This document shows, in pieces, positions 48,551 to 57,025 of a stretch of DNA of 64,000 nt (position 1 is the stretch's first letter; the number at the start of each line of letters is the position of its first letter). The notes beneath the pieces were generated by a model. That model was not told where the DNA came from. It ran no database searches and saw only the letters and a list, made by a program, of their open reading frames with translations. Both the position numbers and the translations under genes were made by a program. Origin of the DNA: Mesorhizobium sp. B2-4-3 (GTDB taxonomy: Bacteria; Pseudomonadota; Alphaproteobacteria; Rhizobiales; Rhizobiaceae); contig NZ_VFVL01000013.1 of the NCBI RefSeq assembly GCF_006442815.1, positions 62,001 to 126,000 on the forward strand. The letters are read 5' to 3'.

Positions 48551-50371
48551 ATGCTGGACCGAATCGCCAAGCCCAAACTTCTCCTTTGCACCCTCACCGT
48601 CATGGCCGGCCTCGCCGCGCCGCCTGCCCAGGCCTTCGAGGCGGCAACCGTCTATCAACCTATTTTCGAGGCAGCCGCCGACAAGACGGTAACGCTGACC
48701 GGCCATGACCTGACCATCGATCAGGTCATCGCCATCGCGCGCAACGGCGCCAAGGTCGAGCTCAGCCCGGAGGCGCTGCAGCGTTCGGCGGATGCTTATG
48801 GCTTGCTGCTCGAGGGTGCGGCCGAAGGCGTCACGATCTACTGGTTCAACCGCGGCGCCGGCGACCAGCGCGAAACCGTGATCTTTTCAGGCGATCCGAC
48901 CACGCCGGAAAATACCAAGCTGCTCAAGGACCAGCAGCTCGCGCGCTTCAAGGGCGGCGTGAACCGCGGCTACGGGCCGGAGCTGCAGGAGGAAGCGCTG
49001 GTGCGCGCGATCATGGCCATCCGCGCCAACACCATGTCCTACGAGGCTGCCAGCCCGCAGCTGACGCATATGCTTGTCGATATGCTGAACAAGCGCGTCA
49101 CGCCGGTCGTGCAATCGCGCGGCACGCTCGGCGAGGGCGACCTGGCGACGCTTGGCAATATCGGCGCCGCCATGGTCGGCGAAGGCGATGCCTATCTCAA
49201 AGGCGTTCGCATGCCGGCCGCGCAGGCGCTCGAGCAGGCCGGCCTGAAGCCGCTCGAACCCTTCGCCGCCGACCAGGCGGCGCTGATCAGCACCAACGCC
49301 TATGCGCAGGCGCAGGCCGTCCTCTTGCTGGAGGACACGCGAAAACTGCTGGAATGGACTGACCTCAGCTACGCCATGGGGCTGAACGGCATGAATTCCA
49401 GCGTGACGCCGATCTCCGCGCCGGTGCAGTCGATGCGGCCTTATCCGTGGCTGACCTGGGACGCCGCCCGCGTCATGGACATGATCAAGGGCAGCTATCT
49501 CTTCGATGACGATCCGGCCCGCATCATCCAGGATCCGGAAAGCATGCGCGCCTCCAGCCAGCGCCAGGGCTCGGCCTGGCAGGCCTGGGCGGATTTGCGC
49601 GATTCCGTGCTGCTCTCCATCAATTCCTCGGATCATAATCCGGCGATCCTGCCCGGCCTGACGCCGCAGAGCTCGCCGGAACTCAGCACGCCGCAGTTCA
49701 TGAAATACTACATCAAGGGCGGGCCGCTCAGTAACGGCAAGTCCGGCTACATCTTCTCCAACGCCAATTGGGATCCCTACCCGATGGCCAACCAGGTCGA
49801 GGCGCTCACCAACGCCTTGACCAATCTCGGTGTAGCGGTGGCGCAGCGCATCGAGCGCTTCCGCAACCCTTTCTTCACCGTGGTCAAGCCCGCCGACGTG
49901 TTGAAGCCGGACGAGCGCAAGGACATTCCGGGCTTCGACGGCTATCTGCCCACCGATCTATGGCAGGAGCTGGCCGATCTCGGCTCGCCGGTGACGCCGA
50001 ACGGCCAGGCGATCGTCGCCACCGTCGAGGACCTGGAAGCGCAGACCCGCATCAAGACGCAACGCGCCCGCGAGGCGGTCGACGTATCGTTCCATCTGCT
50101 GGCGCAAGACCTGTTGACGGCAAGCTACTGGATGGAGATCCGCAAGGCGCAGAACCCGCAGCGGAAATTCGGTGAAGCACCGACCGCGGCTCTCGCCGCG
50201 CTGCGCCAGGCGATCCCATGGCATCAACCGGCGTCGGAACGGCAGAAGCGGCCGCTCGGCATGGTCGCCTACGACTTCATGCAGGAGAACCCGGCCTCGA
50301 AATTCTATTCGGGCGGACCGCAGCCGCCGGCTGCGGCGGCGCTGCCTTCGGCCGGCGTGCTGCCAAAGTAG
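48551..50371 (+). CDS. Exported aromatic amino acid lyase-fold protein lacking the MIO Ala-Ser-Gly triad
   Basis: A 606-residue member of the histidine/phenylalanine ammonia-lyase superfamily. A Sec signal peptide covers residues 1-28 (LLLCTLTVMAGLAAPPAQA), so the protein is probably periplasmic. The family plan is followed: IYWFNRGAG (96-104, in place of YGxNTGFG), LRxHxxG-like LARFKGGVNRGYG, MVGEGDAYLKGVRMP (208-222), QDPESMRASSQ (327-337, in place of QDPYSLRC) and SSDHNPAIL (359-367). At 191-198 the cofactor segment GSxGASGDL is GTLGEGDL: one residue shorter, with Glu for Ala-Ser. Without the Ser-containing triad the MIO electrophile cannot form, so ordinary ammonia-lyase chemistry is unlikely. 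GGGAG lies five bases before the ATG. Confidence 0.85.
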   Translation: MLDRIAKPKLLLCTLTVMAGLAAPPAQAFEAATVYQPIFEAAADKTVTLTGHDLTIDQVIAIARNGAKVELSPEALQRSADAYGLLLEGAAEGVTIYWFNRGAGDQRETVIFSGDPTTPENTKLLKDQQLARFKGGVNRGYGPELQEEALVRAIMAIRANTMSYEAASPQLTHMLVDMLNKRVTPVVQSRGTLGEGDLATLGNIGAAMVGEGDAYLKGVRMPAAQALEQAGLKPLEPFAADQAALISTNAYAQAQAVLLLEDTRKLLEWTDLSYAMGLNGMNSSVTPISAPVQSMRPYPWLTWDAARVMDMIKGSYLFDDDPARIIQDPESMRASSQRQGSAWQAWADLRDSVLLSINSSDHNPAILPGLTPQSSPELSTPQFMKYYIKGGPLSNGKSGYIFSNANWDPYPMANQVEALTNALTNLGVAVAQRIERFRNPFFTVVKPADVLKPDERKDIPGFDGYLPTDLWQELADLGSPVTPNGQAIVATVEDLEAQTRIKTQRAREAVDVSFHLLAQDLLTASYWMEIRKAQNPQRKFGEAPTAALAALRQAIPWHQPASERQKRPLGMVAYDFMQENPASKFYSGGPQPPAAAALPSAGVLPK

Positions 50372-50375
50372 CTCA

Positions 50376-50446
50376 GAGCAATTCCAGGAAAAGTGTGACG
50401 CGGTTAGGCTCGGCTCCTTCGCCGTAGCCTTCCGTCCGGAATTGCT
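50376..50446. repeat. Family A palindromic repeat, copy 4
   Basis: GAGCAATTCCAGGAAAAGTG ... TTCCGTCCGGAATTGCTC, with the same inserted GGCTCGGCTCCTTCGCCGTA as copy 3. It lies in the convergent gap between the lyase-fold gene and the LysE gene and could form a terminator-like structure on either strand. Confidence 0.8.
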
Positions 50447-50496
50447 CCACACAAAGAGATGGCGTGGTCGTCGTTTTCAAGAAACGATGAACAGCT

Positions 50497-51108
50497 CTAT
50501 CGCGCGGCGATAGCGGCGGCGGCGCCCGCCATCGTCGTGGCGCTGACGCGGTTGGCGATCTTCATGGCGCGCTTGCTCTTCAGGAGCCGGCGCGCCTGGG
50601 AAGCGGCCAGCACCCAGGCGAGGTCAATGACGATCAGCACGATAGCCATGGTCAGCGTTAGCTCGACCCAGCCGACAAGGCTGACCGAGGCAAGATCGAT
50701 GATGGTCGGCAGCAGCGCCAGATAGAACATCATGATCTTCGGGTTGCCGAGCGTCACCGCCATGCCGGCAAGGAAAAGTTTCAGGGGCGAGTCCTCGCGC
50801 GGCATCTCGCCCTCCTTGGCCTCGACCGGCGCCGTCCACATCTTGAACGCGAGATAAGCAAGGTAGGCGACGCCCACCCATTTCACGACGACGAAGGCGT
50901 AGTGGAAGGTCTGCGCCACGACGGCGAGCCCGAACACCGCCAGCGACAGCCAGACGGCTTCACCGATCCACATCGCCAGCAGGAACGGGAAGACATCGCG
51001 GAACCCCTTCGAGATCACCCGTGCCACGAGTGCTGCGATCGACGGGCCGGGCGAGCCGGCGGCGACGAACAGCGCGGCGGCGAAGATCAGCAGCGAGGCG
51101 AGATGCAT
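50497..51108 (-). CDS. LysE/RhtB-family amino acid exporter
   Basis: A 203-residue membrane protein with six hydrophobic segments. The family signature near residues 12-40 reads LFVAAGSPGPSIAALVARVISKG, followed by the second-helix region FPFLLAMWIGEAVWLSLAVFG. GMAVTLGNPKIMMFYLALLP is the conserved second-half motif. It likely exports an amino acid or a homoserine-lactone-like compound; the substrate is not predictable. ATG 51108 (MHLASLLIFAAALF) is the natural start; the frame upstream is not coding. Confidence 0.9.
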   Translation of the reverse strand: MHLASLLIFAAALFVAAGSPGPSIAALVARVISKGFRDVFPFLLAMWIGEAVWLSLAVFGLAVVAQTFHYAFVVVKWVGVAYLAYLAFKMWTAPVEAKEGEMPREDSPLKLFLAGMAVTLGNPKIMMFYLALLPTIIDLASVSLVGWVELTLTMAIVLIVIDLAWVLAASQARRLLKSKRAMKIANRVSATTMAGAAAAIAAR

Positions 51109-51289
51109 GGGGTCGATTCCTATAAGATAGAAAGAACGATAGCCGATCGGAGTAGATTTGGCACGCCCGGCAAGGCGCGACCGTTGATCAAGGCGACAAT
51201 AACTGCCAGCGCCGGCGTCTCGATCAGCCTCTTTCCTCCCGTTCACGGCAGTGCAAGCGCATATGGGTTTATCGAAGGCCAACGAAACG

Positions 51290-51393
51290 CCGTCATCCTC
51301 GGGCTTGTTCCGAGGATCTGCTGTCGCACGCGGATATAGGGCGACCAGTTCAGGGAGGCCGGTAGATCCTCGGGACAAGCCCGAGGATGACGC
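51290..51393. repeat. Palindromic element 'CGTCATCCTCGGGCTTGT'
   Basis: The left arm is CGTCATCCTCGGGCTTGTTC and CGAGGATCTG; the right arm is TAGATCCTCGGGACAAGCCC and GAGGATGACG. It resembles family B in beginning with CGTCATCC and ending with GGATGACG, but the arms differ inside. It is a single copy in this window. Confidence 0.8.
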
Positions 51394-51722
51394 CGTCAAG
51401 GCATGCCGATTATCCGAAATGCCCGGCAGGGCAATGAGGGGCAGCGCCAACCTCGGCCCCTAACCCTTGCTCCTTCGTCACCCTCCCGCTAGAAGACCCA
51501 GCCCGACACCCATTTTCGAGCATCACTTTGCCTCAGTAACCGCCGGTCTCGCCAACTCCTCTGAATGCACCGCAGGCGCAGCTTTAGCGACCCCTGCATC
51601 TATTCACGTGTTCTTCAGGCGGCGGTTCGAGACCGGTTTGGCATTGCTGAGCCGCCGTCGCGTGCAATCCGCGCCGACGCCTGACTTTCAAACACGCAGT
51701 CTTCGCCACGCCGTGCCCGCAC

Positions 51723-51771
51723 GAGCATGATCCCGAAAAGTGGTACCCGGTTTTCGGAAAGGATCATGCTC
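51723..51771. repeat. Family D palindrome, copy 1
   Basis: GAGCATGATCCCGAAAAGTG ... GGTTTTCGGAAAGGATCATGCTC-type 49-base palindrome, 67 bases before the DUF1062 gene. Copy 2 (52510-52559) lies just after that gene in inverted orientation. Confidence 0.87.
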
Positions 51772-51837
51772 AACAAAAAAGGGGCATCTCGGACATCGCC
51801 GGCCTGACGGACTTCCCGACGGGAAGGGCCTATCGGC

Positions 51838-52461
51838 ATGTCTACCTTGCGTGTCCACTGGACGATCGCGCCCGCAATCGCGCCTCGACCTCTCATCAGC
51901 TGCAACCGCTGCGGCGGCGCCAAACCGTATCGATGCGGCGGGAAATTCCGCGTCAATGCCAACGGCAAGCGTATCGACGTCTGGCTGATCTATCGCTGCG
52001 TCGGCTGCGACAACGCCTGGAACTTCACTATCCTGGAACGGCGAAACCGCCGCGACATCGAGCCGGTGCTGCTTGCGGCGCTCGAAAGCAACGACCCGGC
52101 GCTTGTGCGCCGCTTTGCTTTCGATGCCGCCGCGCTGCGCGACCGGGCCGGACGAATCGAGGAATCCCCCGACGTGACGGTCCGTAGGGAGCCGCTGGAC
52201 GGCGAGCTTGGACGCGCGACCGCGCTCGCGCTCGAACTTCGTCTGGAGGGCACGACACCTTTGCGGCTTGACCGCCTGCTTGCCGGCGAGCTCGGCCTTT
52301 CGCGGTCAAGGCTTCAGGCCCTGGACAACCGAAGGCGACTGACCATCGAACCGGATGGCGCCAAAGCCTTGCGCAAGCCGGTTCGCGACGGCTTGGCGGT
52401 GCGCATCGATCTGGCCGGAGAGGCGGATTACCGCGCTATCCTCTCGGCCGCGTGTCGCTAG
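51838..52461 (+). CDS. DUF1062 family protein
   Basis: A 207-residue protein of unknown function. A four-cysteine zinc-like knuckle in the N-terminal part (CNRCGG, then CVGC) surrounds KFRVNANGKRIDVWLIYRC, which is the recognisable DUF1062 pattern; NAWNFTI follows. The C-terminal half contains LRLDRLLAGELGLSRSRLQAL, resembling an S4-type RNA-binding helix pair, so a nucleic-acid-related role is possible. It is flanked by inverted copies of the family D palindrome. Confidence 0.83.
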   Translation: MSTLRVHWTIAPAIAPRPLISCNRCGGAKPYRCGGKFRVNANGKRIDVWLIYRCVGCDNAWNFTILERRNRRDIEPVLLAALESNDPALVRRFAFDAAALRDRAGRIEESPDVTVRREPLDGELGRATALALELRLEGTTPLRLDRLLAGELGLSRSRLQALDNRRRLTIEPDGAKALRKPVRDGLAVRIDLAGEADYRAILSAACR

Positions 52462-52509
52462 ATCCAGATGGCATTCGTTGAATCGCCATCTGGATCCAGC
52501 TCTTTGTTG

Positions 52510-52559
52510 GAGCATGATCTTTCTCCGAAAACCGGTTCCCACTTTTCGGGATCATGCTC
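52510..52559. repeat. Family D palindrome, copy 2
   Basis: GAGCATGATCTTTCTCCGAA ... CCACTTTTCGGGATCATGCTC-type 50-base palindrome. Its reverse complement matches copy 1 closely. It lies between the convergent DUF1062 and typA genes. Confidence 0.87.
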
Positions 52560-52564
52560 TGAAA

Positions 52565-52593
52565 CAAAAAGAGGGAGCACCGGCTCCCTCTTT
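52565..52593 (-). terminator. Rho-independent terminator of typA
   Basis: On the minus strand AAAGAGGGAGC, loop CGGT, GCTCCCTCTTT forms a perfect 11-bp stem followed by TTG and a T-rich stretch. It starts 18 bases after the typA stop codon. Confidence 0.85.
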
Positions 52594-52611
52594 GAACTTC
52601 GTCTGGAAAGC

Positions 52612-54441
52612 TTACGCCGCGCCCATCACCTTGGCGGCCTTTTCGAAACGCTTGCGCTCGTTCGGGTCGAGATAGAGCTTGCGCAGCCGAATGGTCTTCG
52701 GCGTCACCTCGACCAGCTCGTCGTCCTGGATCCAGGCCAGCGCCCGCTCCAGCGTCATGCGGATCGGCGGCGTCAGCTTCACCGCTTCGTCCTTGCCGGC
52801 GGCGCGGATGTTGGTGAGCTTCTTGCCTTTGAGCACGTTCACTTCGAGGTCGTTGTCGCGCGAATGGACGCCGATGATCATGCCCTGGTAGACCTTGACG
52901 CCCGGATCGATGATCATCGGGCCGCGGTCTTCCAGGTTCCACATCGCATAGGCGACCGATTCGCCCTGTTCGTTGGAGATCAGCACGCCGTTGGTGCGGC
53001 CGGGCAGCTCGCCCTTATACGGCTCATAGGCGAAGAACAGGCGGTTCATCACGGCGGTGCCGCGCGTGTCGGTCAAGAGTTCCGACTGATAGCCGATCAG
53101 GCCGCGCGTCGGGGCGTGGAAGACAAGGCGCTGGCGGTTGCCGCCGGACGGACGCAGCTCGACCATCTCGGCCTTGCGTTCCGACATCTTCTGCACGACG
53201 ACGCCGGCATGCTCCTCGTCGACGTCGATGACGACTTCCTCGACGGGCTCCAGCAGCTGGCCGTCGTCGCCCTTCTGCATGACGACGCGCGGACGCGACA
53301 CAGCAAGCTCGAAACCTTCGCGGCGCATCGTCTCGATCAGCACGGCAAGCTGCAATTCGCCGCGGCCGGAGACGAAGAAGGAGTCCTTTTCCGCCGATTC
53401 CTCGATCTTGAGCGCGACATTGCCTTCGGCCTCGCGCAGCAGCCTGTCGCGAATGACGCGGCTGGTCACCTTGTCGCCCTCGGTGCCGGCAAGCGGCGAG
53501 TCATTGACCAGGAAGGACATGGTGACGGTCGGCGGGTCGATCGGCTGCGCATGCAGCGGCTCGCTCACCGCCAGGTCGCAGAACGTGTCGGCGACCGTGC
53601 CCTTCGACAGGCCGGCGATGGCCACGATGTCGCCCGCCTGGGCTTCGTCGATCGGCTGGCGCTCGAGGCCGCGGAAGGCGAGGATCTTGGAGACGCGGCC
53701 GGTCTCGATCTGCGTGCCGTCGTGATGCAGCACCTTGACCGCCTGGTTGGCCTTCAGCGTGCCGGACTCGATGCGGCCGGTGATGATGCGGCCGAGGAAC
53801 GGGTTGGCTTCGAGGATGGTGCCGATCATGCGGAACGGGCCGGGATGGACGGTCGGTGCCGGCACATGCTTGACGACCAGGTCGAACAGCGGCGCCAGGC
53901 CCTGATCCTTCGGGCCCTCGGGATTTTCCGAAACCCAGCCGTCGCGGCCCGAGCCGTAGAGGATCGGGAAATCGAGCTGCTCGTCGGTGGCGTCGAGCGC
54001 GGCAAACAGGTCGAACACCTCGTTGACCACCTCGATGTGGCGAGCGTCCGGTCGGTCGATCTTGTTGATGACGACGATCGGTCGCAGGCCGACCTTGAGC
54101 GCCTTGCCGACCACGAACTTGGTCTGCGGCATCGGGCCTTCGGCGGCGTCGACGAGCACGATCGCGGAGTCCACCATCGACAGGATGCGCTCGACCTCGC
54201 CGCCAAAATCGGCGTGTCCGGGCGTGTCGACGATGTTGATGCGGGTGCCGTGCCAGTCGACCGAGGTCGCCTTGGCCAGGATGGTGATGCCCCGTTCCTT
54301 TTCGAGGTCGTTGGAATCCATGGCGCGCTCGGCGACGCGCTGGTTGTCGCGGAAGGCGCCGGACTGTTTCAGAAGCTGGTCGACCAGCGTGGTCTTGCCA
54401 TGGTCGACATGCGCGATGATCGCGATATTGCGGAGGTTCAT
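52612..54441 (-). CDS. typA: Ribosome-associated GTPase TypA/BipA
   Basis: A translational GTPase (609 residues, standard length) implicated in ribosome assembly and stress adaptation. G1 is [10 protein letters not shown] (residues 10-19), switch I is near ERGITI, G3 is [11 protein letters not shown], and G4 is NKIDR. The EF-G-like domains II, III and V and the TypA-specific C-terminal domain follow. ATG 54441 ([14 protein letters not shown]) is the family start, although the frame extends 41 codons further upstream. Confidence 0.96.
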   Translation of the reverse strand: MNLRNIAIIAHVDHGKTTLVDQLLKQSGAFRDNQRVAERAMDSNDLEKERGITILAKATSVDWHGTRINIVDTPGHADFGGEVERILSMVDSAIVLVDAAEGPMPQTKFVVGKALKVGLRPIVVINKIDRPDARHIEVVNEVFDLFAALDATDEQLDFPILYGSGRDGWVSENPEGPKDQGLAPLFDLVVKHVPAPTVHPGPFRMIGTILEANPFLGRIITGRIESGTLKANQAVKVLHHDGTQIETGRVSKILAFRGLERQPIDEAQAGDIVAIAGLSKGTVADTFCDLAVSEPLHAQPIDPPTVTMSFLVNDSPLAGTEGDKVTSRVIRDRLLREAEGNVALKIEESAEKDSFFVSGRGELQLAVLIETMRREGFELAVSRPRVVMQKGDDGQLLEPVEEVVIDVDEEHAGVVVQKMSERKAEMVELRPSGGNRQRLVFHAPTRGLIGYQSELLTDTRGTAVMNRLFFAYEPYKGELPGRTNGVLISNEQGESVAYAMWNLEDRGPMIIDPGVKVYQGMIIGVHSRDNDLEVNVLKGKKLTNIRAAGKDEAVKLTPPIRMTLERALAWIQDDELVEVTPKTIRLRKLYLDPNERKRFEKAAKVMGAA

Positions 54442-54636
54442 TTTTCTGGTCTCGGGAACGTTGCAGGCAGCAGGCCCAAAAGCGCCGCCTTTTTCGGTTG
54501 CGCGGCTCATACAAGGTTTTTCGCAATTGCGAAAGGGGCGGCTCGACCCCAAATAAATGGTCACTGATTCTTAAACGTCTTGGTGTGAAATGATTCTGTT
54601 AACCAAGGCGGAACCTTTGAGGGGCCGGACAGTTCG

Positions 54637-54924
54637 ATGTTCATGACCGATCATATGCCCAGATTGCGTCCGGTTTTTGCGTGGGCAGCGCTTGGCGTGC
54701 TCGTCGCGGCAGGCGCCGCGCAGTCGGCGGCCGCGCTACGGGAAGCCGACCCGATCGCACGGCCCGACGCCAGGACAGTACAGCAGATGTTCGCCGACGC
54801 CCCCGACGGCGTCGACCCGATCGTCACCGGCCCGGTCAGCGCCGCCTTCAAGCAGCGCCAGAAGGATGCCGACTGCGACACCGCGGTCTGGCCCAACGTT
54901 CCGAAGGTTTGCTACCCGGATTGA
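54637..54924 (+). CDS. Small exported protein of unknown function
   Basis: A 95-residue protein with a signal peptide (FAWAALGVLVAAGAAQSAAA, about residues 14-34). The short mature part contains two cysteines (DCDTAVWPNVPKVCYPD) that could form a disulfide. I do not recognise the family. Alternative starts at ATG 54643 and 54652 would keep the signal peptide. Confidence 0.7.
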   Translation: MFMTDHMPRLRPVFAWAALGVLVAAGAAQSAAALREADPIARPDARTVQQMFADAPDGVDPIVTGPVSAAFKQRQKDADCDTAVWPNVPKVCYPD

Positions 54925-54965
54925 CGATTGCTGCGCTTAACGCGGCAAATGTAGCGATCCTTCGC

Positions 54966-55124
54966 GCCCCCCCTCTGGCCTGCCGGCCATCTCCCCCACT
55001 TGGGAGGAGATCAGCAGCTTCAGCGCCTTGCTCATTCCTGCAGCGTCGAAGACTGGCGAAAACAAAGGCGACGGCCAATCTCCCCCCAAGTGGGGGAGAT
55101 GCCCGGTAGGGCAGAGGGGGGGCG
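54966..55124. repeat. Family C palindromic element, copy 1
   Basis: CCCCCCCTCTGGCCTGCCGG and CATCTCCCCCACTTGGGAGG face CCCCAAGTGGGGGAGATGCC and GGGCAGAGGGGGGGCG. It fills the convergent gap between the small exported protein and phoD. Copies 2 and 3 are at 56836 and 63192. Confidence 0.85.
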
Positions 55125-55153
55125 CTGTCCCGCCGGCGTTTCCGATTTTCACC

Positions 55154-56728
55154 TCAAGCCGATCGCACGGGGTCGAGTGTCACCTTGTAAAGCTCATTGT
55201 CGTCGCGATCCATCAGCCGCACGGTGAGCTGCTCCGTGGCGCCGGAGATATCGACCAGCCCAAAGAACTGCAGTCCGGCCGACGGCGGCAGGTTCTGGCC
55301 CTGCTCGGCGGTCGGCGCCTTGATGAATTTCAGCTCCGGCCCGAAGGTCATGTCGAGGTCGTTGGGGCCGAATGTGCCGGCGTGGATCGGGCCGGAGACG
55401 AATTCCCAGAACGGATTGAAATCCTGGAACTGCGCCTTGTCGGGGTTGTAGTAATGCGCCGCGGTGTAGTGCACGTCGGCGGTGAGCCACACCGTGTTGG
55501 TGATGCCGGCATTCTTGATGAAGCGCAGCACATCGGCGAATTCCAGCTCACGGCCCTTCGGCGCGCCATTGTCGCTGTTGGCGACCGCCTCGGCGCCGGC
55601 CTTCTTCACCGCATCGTCCCAGACGATCAAGCTGAGCGGCATGTCGGCGGCGATGATCTTCCAGGTCGCCTTGGAATTGGCGAGTTCGCGCTTCAGCCAT
55701 TTGGACTGCTCCTCGCCGATCATGCGCGACTTCGGCGTCAGCGTCTCTTCCATGTCGGGGCCGTTCGGGCCGCGATAGGAGCGCATGTCGAGGAAGAACA
55801 CGTCGAGCAGCGGCCCATGCGAGACCTTGCGGTAGACACGGCCGGGTTCCGACGGCTCGTAGCGGATGGTGGTCATTTCGTGGAAGGCGCGGGCCGCACG
55901 CGCCGCCAGCACATGGATCGACTTTTCCTTATAACGGTCGTCGGCGGTCAGGTCCTTCGAATCCGACCAGTTGTTGAGCACCTCGTGGTCGTCCCACTGG
56001 TAGAAGGTCGGGCAGATGGCGGAGAGGCCAAGCACATGCTTGTCCATCATGTTGTACTTCCACTGGTCGCGGTACTCGTCCAGCGTCTCGGCGACCTTGC
56101 GCTTGCCGTCGAGCATGACGACGTTCTTCCACTTGCCACCGCCGGGCAGGTCGACCTCGTCCTTCAAGGCGCCGTCGGCATAGATCGTGTCGCCGGAATG
56201 CAGGAAGAAGTCGGGTGTGTGCTTGGCGATGGTCGAATAGGTCTTCATGCCGGTCTCGTCGATGCCCCAGCCCTGGCCGGCCGTGTCGCCCGACCAGGCG
56301 AAGCGCACGTCGCGCTTCGAAGACGGCGCGGTGCGGAAGCGGCCGACGATCGGCTCGGAGACGGCGTTGATATCGGAGAGGTCGGCAGCAGTCATGCGGT
56401 AGAAGATGTCCTGGTCGGAGGCGAGATCGGTAAGCAGCCGCTTCACCGTGTAATCACTTGCCGGCGAGGTATCGAGCGCAGCCAGCCGCGTCGCATTGGC
56501 GAAGCTTTCGGTGGTCGACACTTCATACATCACGCGCGCCGGCCGGTCGGTGCGGGTCCACACCATGCCGGAGGTGGCGTCGACATCGCCGGACTGAACG
56601 CCATGCGTGAAGGCCGGGCGCTGGCTGGCGCGAGAATAATAAGGCAGCGCGAGACCGGAGGCGCCGACAAGGCCGAAGGCGCTGGCCGAGGTGACGAAAG
56701 CGCGGCGGGTCAACGAAAGCTTGTTCAT
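55154..56728 (-). CDS. phoD: Alkaline phosphatase D-type phosphodiesterase/phosphatase
   Basis: A 524-residue metallophosphatase of the PhoD family. A twin-arginine signal is present (LTRRAFVTSASAFGLVGASG), so the folded enzyme should be exported. Metal-binding stretches are visible in FAWSGDTAGQ, FFLHSGDTIYADG, WDDHEVLNNW and WLTADVHYTAAHYY. It releases phosphate from phosphodiesters or monoesters at the cell surface and is commonly induced by phosphate starvation; I do not see a convincing Pho box. ATG 56728 is preceded by GGAG. Confidence 0.92.
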   Translation of the reverse strand: MNKLSLTRRAFVTSASAFGLVGASGLALPYYSRASQRPAFTHGVQSGDVDATSGMVWTRTDRPARVMYEVSTTESFANATRLAALDTSPASDYTVKRLLTDLASDQDIFYRMTAADLSDINAVSEPIVGRFRTAPSSKRDVRFAWSGDTAGQGWGIDETGMKTYSTIAKHTPDFFLHSGDTIYADGALKDEVDLPGGGKWKNVVMLDGKRKVAETLDEYRDQWKYNMMDKHVLGLSAICPTFYQWDDHEVLNNWSDSKDLTADDRYKEKSIHVLAARAARAFHEMTTIRYEPSEPGRVYRKVSHGPLLDVFFLDMRSYRGPNGPDMEETLTPKSRMIGEEQSKWLKRELANSKATWKIIAADMPLSLIVWDDAVKKAGAEAVANSDNGAPKGRELEFADVLRFIKNAGITNTVWLTADVHYTAAHYYNPDKAQFQDFNPFWEFVSGPIHAGTFGPNDLDMTFGPELKFIKAPTAEQGQNLPPSAGLQFFGLVDISGATEQLTVRLMDRDDNELYKVTLDPVRSA

Positions 56729-56835
56729 GGCTGTCTCCGGATGGCGTTGAACGGGACCGCCAAGCTCTCGCCTCAATGTTTCAGGCACATTTCGGAACCA
56801 TGAAGTTTTGATAACAGTGAACAGCGGAACTGCTG

Positions 56836-57019
56836 ATCTCCCCCCTCGTGGGGGAGATGGCCGGCAGGCCAGAGGGGGGCGCGAAGGATTGCCAGCGTCT
56901 CAGGCACGGCCTGTCCGAGCCTCTGCTCAACGCCTTTGTTAGCTGCAATCAACTGACAAGTCGGCGGGACAGCGCCCCCCTCTGCCCTGCCGGGCATCTC
57001 CCCCACGAGGGGGGAGATT
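56836..57019. repeat. Family C palindromic element, copy 2
   Basis: ATCTCCCCCCTCGTGGGGGA and GATGGCCGGCAGGCCAGAGG face GCCCCCCTCTGCCCTGCCGG and GCATCTCCCCCACGAGGGGG. It lies in the 297-base gap between phoD and the MFS gene and covers most of it. Confidence 0.85.
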
Positions 57020-57025
57020 GGCTGT

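Larger units (their letters stand above)
51109..51837. other. 729-base gap without a credible gene
   Basis: This stretch holds two repeat elements (51290-51393 and 51723-51771) and otherwise no frame with coding character on either strand. A minus-strand frame of 117 codons at 51615-51968 runs through the repeat and into the DUF1062 gene on the opposite strand; I take it as non-coding. Confidence 0.6.

Noticed and set aside
51615..51968. 117-codon minus-strand frame in the 51.1-51.8 kb gap
   Set aside because: It crosses a family D repeat and the start of the DUF1062 gene on the other strand, has no ribosome site and no family resemblance.
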